NCBI RefSeq assembly: GCF_030149505.1
Contig: NZ_JASBRN010000012.1
Span: 1-64,000 of the forward strand
Reading direction: 5' to 3'
Length of the DNA: 64,000 nucleotides
From: Nocardioides sp.
GTDB taxonomy: Bacteria > Actinomycetota > Actinomycetes > Propionibacteriales > Nocardioidaceae
The position numbers were made by a program, and so were the translations under genes. The notes under the pieces were generated by a model that was not told the origin of the DNA, did not search any database, and saw only the letters and a program-made list of their open reading frames with translations. This document shows, piece by piece, positions 61,382 to 64,000 of this stretch. Numbering within the stretch: the first letter of the stretch is position 1; each line of letters opens with the position of its first letter.

Positions 61382-62650
61382 CTATTTGGGTGATACTAAT
61401 CGAGCGAGCTCGAAGTGCATCGGATCAGTATAAGCCCAGTCGCCACCCCAATTGAAGCCCCACCGTTTAAAGATGTCCACGATACCCCGGTGCATGGAAC
61501 CGACGGTACCTCGCTGATTGCCTGGCACATTTAAGTCCAGTGCCAGACCGAAAGAGTGATTGCTCAGTGTTGTCGATCCTGCAATGAATCGTGGATAATA
61601 GCAACCCGCGTACTCGTCCACATTGATCTCGTCCGCGAGATCGGACAACACGATTTCCTCCAGGGCGGCACGAAGCTGCGGAAACACAGCCTTGTTGCAG
61701 GTGACGCTACCGAGGATCGGCACCACCTGGGTGCTGATGTTGGCCCGCACCCACGCCGGGTCGGGCGCGATCCGGCCACCGCCGATGGGGCGGTAGGTGA
61801 AAGTGCCCACGGCGTCTGCGACAGAGCCCACAACTTGCGCGGTCTGCACGGCGTCGGGGTCGAGGCCGTAGCGTGCCACAGCGTCGAGCCGCTCGATCGA
61901 GCTGCTCTCAGGCAACATCTTCGTGAGCGGACCGGTGATCACGTCGGGGGGAACCGTGAGCTCCCCGGAGACGAGCAGGGCATTGCCGGGGACCGCCCCC
62001 AGCGCCTCGCCCCACTTCTCGTTGACCACCGCGTCGACGGCGTTCTCGATCTGCGGTGCCATCACGCCGAGGTGGATCGGCGGCACCTCGGTCGTGAGCG
62101 GCACGAAGTCGTCCTCGTCCAGCGGCAGCCGCTTGGCCACCGCCTTGCCCACGGCCAGCTCACCGGCGGCGACCCGGTCCCAGATCTCCTGGTTCTGCGG
62201 GAGCTGGCCGGGCGCGTAACGACGGTAGGTCGCCGGGTCCACGGCGGCGAGGTTCAGCACGCGGTTCTCGATCGAGACCTGCAGCAAGCTGAACCGTTCC
62301 ACGGCCGCCACGCCCTCGATCGCCTCGATCGCGGCCACGGTCTCGTCGTCGATCGTGTCCTGCGCCTGCACGACGATGTCCGCGGTGCGCGGCAGGCTCT
62401 TGAACCGCCCCGGCGGATCAACGGCGTACGCCGGGTCCAGGCCGACCACGCCCGGCTGCGCCGACGGCTGCGCCACGGCGTCCCCGCTGCCAGCGGCGCC
62501 GTCCGACACCGGGGCCCGCGGGTCGTCGATGGCGGTCTCACCCGCGCTGCACGCGGCCAGCAGGACCGAGCCGACCACGGCCGAGGCGAGGGCAGTGCGC
62601 AGCGCCACCGGACCGCGGAACCGGCCGGCGGTGGGTCCTGGTCGCCGCAC
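61382..62650 (-). CDS. M15-family (VanY/D-Ala-D-Ala carboxypeptidase-like) lipoprotein
   Basis: The 422-residue protein has a lipobox VLLAACSAG (Cys about 35), an unassigned N-terminal region to about 300, then an M15 zinc peptidase: SNHSFGLALDLNV with zinc ligands H and D, and WGGDWAYTDPMHFELARL with the HFE motif. It should trim peptidoglycan stem peptides outside the membrane. The second GTG in GTGCGCGTG was chosen, nine bases after GGAGG. The last roughly 270 bases are AT-rich while the rest is GC-rich, suggesting a mosaic gene. Confidence 0.8.
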   Translation of the reverse strand: MRRPGPTAGRFRGPVALRTALASAVVGSVLLAACSAGETAIDDPRAPVSDGAAGSGDAVAQPSAQPGVVGLDPAYAVDPPGRFKSLPRTADIVVQAQDTIDDETVAAIEAIEGVAAVERFSLLQVSIENRVLNLAAVDPATYRRYAPGQLPQNQEIWDRVAAGELAVGKAVAKRLPLDEDDFVPLTTEVPPIHLGVMAPQIENAVDAVVNEKWGEALGAVPGNALLVSGELTVPPDVITGPLTKMLPESSSIERLDAVARYGLDPDAVQTAQVVGSVADAVGTFTYRPIGGGRIAPDPAWVRANISTQVVPILGSVTCNKAVFPQLRAALEEIVLSDLADEINVDEYAGCYYPRFIAGSTTLSNHSFGLALDLNVPGNQRGTVGSMHRGIVDIFKRWGFNWGGDWAYTDPMHFELARLVSPK

Positions 62651-62757
62651 GCGCACGGTCCTCCCCTGGTCTGCCTGACATCCAGGGTAGGCGGCGGCGA
62701 CGAACGCCACAGGTGATCGTCCGACCTGACCGCTCGCGCACGCCTAGGGTGGGCGCC

Positions 62758-63609
62758 GTGCCCGCCACCTCAGCCGACCGCCTGGTCGAGCACGTCGCCC
62801 GCCTGGGCGAGGAGCACCCGCCCATCCCGCTGGACGCCGTCGACCTGACCGTGCGGGACCCGCTGGCCTTCGAGGCGCGGTTCGGGCACGTCCTCGACTA
62901 CATGGCGCGCGTGGAGCTCGAGGTCGACCGCAACGTCCTCGAGCTCACCACGATGCTGCCGGACCCGCCCGAGGTGGACGTCTTCTTCTACCGCGACGTC
63001 TGGCAGCCGCAGGAGATCCAGCACGGCCGGATCCTCGACGCGCTGCAGGTGCGGCTGGGCCGCCAGCCCGCCGACGCCGACCTCGACTCGATCGGCACGA
63101 AGCTCAAGGTGCTGGGAGCGCTGGCGCACCTCGGGCCGTTCCAGGACGTGTGCCGGATGCTCTACTACGTGACCGGCATGGCCACCGAGCGCTCCGCGGT
63201 GCTGGCCTACAACCTGCTCCACGACGGTGTCCGCGAGATGGGCGAGACCGCCATCGCCGAGACCGTCATCGCGCCGATCAAGCGCCAGGAGCCCGGGCAC
63301 TACGCCTTCTACCAGCTCTCCGCCCGCGGCCTGTGGGCCGAGCTGGCGCCCTGGCAGCGCTTCCTCGTGCGGCTGATGAGGCGCCTCTCCTTCTCCCCGG
63401 TCGGCGCCAACAACCCCGAGCAGCTGGCCGACTTCGGCGACGTCATGCGCACCCTGCACATCGACGAGGACTCCGACTTCACCGCCCAGATCGCCCGGGT
63501 CGAGATGGAGCTGTTGTGGGCCCGCGACAAGGGGCTCCCCGTCCCGCCGTACGTCACCCGCGCCTTCACCGAGGCCCTCGAGCTCGCCCGGGCCCGCGCC
63601 GCCGCCTGA
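62758..63609 (+). CDS. Ferritin-like diiron protein (acyl-ACP desaturase-like)
   Basis: The 283-residue all-helical protein contains diiron-ligand patterns: E in ARVELEVDRN, EIQH in WQPQEIQHGRIL, a later E in REMGETAIAET and EPGH in IKRQEPGHYAFYQL. This resembles acyl-ACP desaturases or AurF-type N-oxygenases. The substrate is unknown. The GTG at 62758 has TAGGGT seven bases upstream (leaderless). A TetR gene lies beyond a palindromic spacer on the other strand. Confidence 0.7.
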   Translation: MPATSADRLVEHVARLGEEHPPIPLDAVDLTVRDPLAFEARFGHVLDYMARVELEVDRNVLELTTMLPDPPEVDVFFYRDVWQPQEIQHGRILDALQVRLGRQPADADLDSIGTKLKVLGALAHLGPFQDVCRMLYYVTGMATERSAVLAYNLLHDGVREMGETAIAETVIAPIKRQEPGHYAFYQLSARGLWAELAPWQRFLVRLMRRLSFSPVGANNPEQLADFGDVMRTLHIDEDSDFTAQIARVEMELLWARDKGLPVPPYVTRAFTEALELARARAAA

Positions 63610-63612
63610 GCC

Positions 63613-63708
63613 GGGCAAGGTTCATCGGCCGGCCGACAGACCTTGCCCCCGGCCGATGGAAGGTCATCGTCCAACGGCAAGGTTCATCGGCCGGCCGATG
63701 AACCTTCC
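63613..63708. repeat. CAAGGTTCATCGGCCGGCCGA repeat (family F)
   Basis: Two copies of GCAAGGTTCATCGGCCGGCC, one followed by GACAGACCTTGC and the other by GATGAACCTTCC, make stem structures. They lie between the diiron gene and the convergent TetR gene. No T-tract. Only this locus is seen. Confidence 0.65.
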
Positions 63709-63714
63709 GACGAC

Positions 63715-64000
63715 CTACCCCAGGACCCGGGCGGCGATCCAGGCGATCGACTCGGCGGTCTGCGCCGGGGGGGCCGAGGGCTGCATGACGTGGGAGAGGA
63801 CGACCCGCACGACCATGTCGATGGCGGCGTCGAGGTGCTCCCCGGCGATGGCCACGTCGTAGGGGACGATCCGCTCGGCGATGACGGCCTTGGCCGCGAC
63901 GAGCAGCGACTCGGCGTGCGTGGTGAGCAGCGGCAGCAGCTCGGTGTCGGCGCCGTGGGTGGCCGAGACGACCGCGTGCAGCAGGTCGTTGCCCTGGGCG
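63715..64000 (-). CDS. TetR-family regulator, C-terminal part (partial)
   Basis: The 94 visible C-terminal residues show a helical ligand-binding domain: VIAERIVPYDVAIAGEHLDAAIDMVVRVVLSHVMQPS and QTAESIAWIAARVLG. This ending is common in TetR regulators of lipid and aromatic metabolism in actinobacteria. The HTH lies beyond the window edge, so the family is inferred from the C-terminal pattern. It converges on the diiron-protein gene, a plausible target. Confidence 0.7.
   Translation of the reverse strand, partial: AQGNDLLHAVVSATHGADTELLPLLTTHAESLLVAAKAVIAERIVPYDVAIAGEHLDAAIDMVVRVVLSHVMQPSAPPAQTAESIAWIAARVLG

Overview
The window is high-GC actinobacterial chromosome. It most resembles Nocardioides or another member of the Nocardioidaceae. 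The grounds are: GC-rich codon use with many GTG starts; a bacterial proteasome activator; GTP-dependent PEP carboxykinase; DUF5926 and DUF6457 proteins; a KstR-type operator; a paired SNF2 helicase and SWIM protein; and about twenty genes whose -10 box lies 6-7 bases before the start codon, the layout of leaderless transcripts. The genus is an inference.

Layout. 1-2.4 kb: lower-GC edge of an accessory island. It holds the end of an insertion sequence, a truncated hsdS, hsdM and tRNA-Arg(ACG). 2.8-6.5 kb: pckG, then a PLD-like/LuxR-type regulator convergent with a 44-codon secreted-peptide gene. Both genes carry the same 16-bp inverted repeat upstream, and this is the best candidate here for an undescribed regulatory system. 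6.4-7.6 kb: two tRNA-Ser genes and a biotinyl carrier protein. 7.8-17.2 kb: nitrilase, MobA, proteasome activator, two HAD phosphatases and serS. 17.3-25.1 kb: PAP2-diacylglycerol kinase fusion, GIDE-domain protein, prephenate dehydratase, arginine deiminase, a cNMP-binding protein followed by a class III cyclase that seems to start at CTG, and an MFS transporter with an internal deletion. 25.2-33.3 kb: GDPD, an AAA ATPase, a DNA glycosylase, a divergent DUF4396/DUF305 pair with a CsoR-like operator, aat and EcsC.

33.3-41.5 kb (minus strand): two sulfotransferases flanking a divergent third relative, then 3-hydroxy-3-methylglutaryl-CoA lyase and both subunits of a methylcrotonyl-CoA-type carboxylase (leucine catabolism). 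A TetR-type palindrome overlaps the first promoter of that operon. 41.5-55.3 kb: GH26 glycanase, a transporter remnant, TetR, SelO, SWIM and SNF2 helicase, nucleoside transporter, glutathione peroxidase, a reductase behind a KstR-like site, and RecQ. 55.4-64 kb: cNMP-binding protein, M13 peptidase, quinone oxidoreductase, esterase, an AT-rich secreted gene joined to an M15 peptidase whose composition changes part-way, a diiron protein and a partial TetR gene.

A second theme is the spacers. Most gaps at gene 3' ends hold palindromic repeats that fall into several sequence families. Family A has four copies in 24 kb, and families B-E occur at two or three loci each. They lack T-tracts, often overlap or abut stop codons, and occur mainly at convergent gene ends, so they look like 3'-end or terminator elements or a REP-like mobile repeat.
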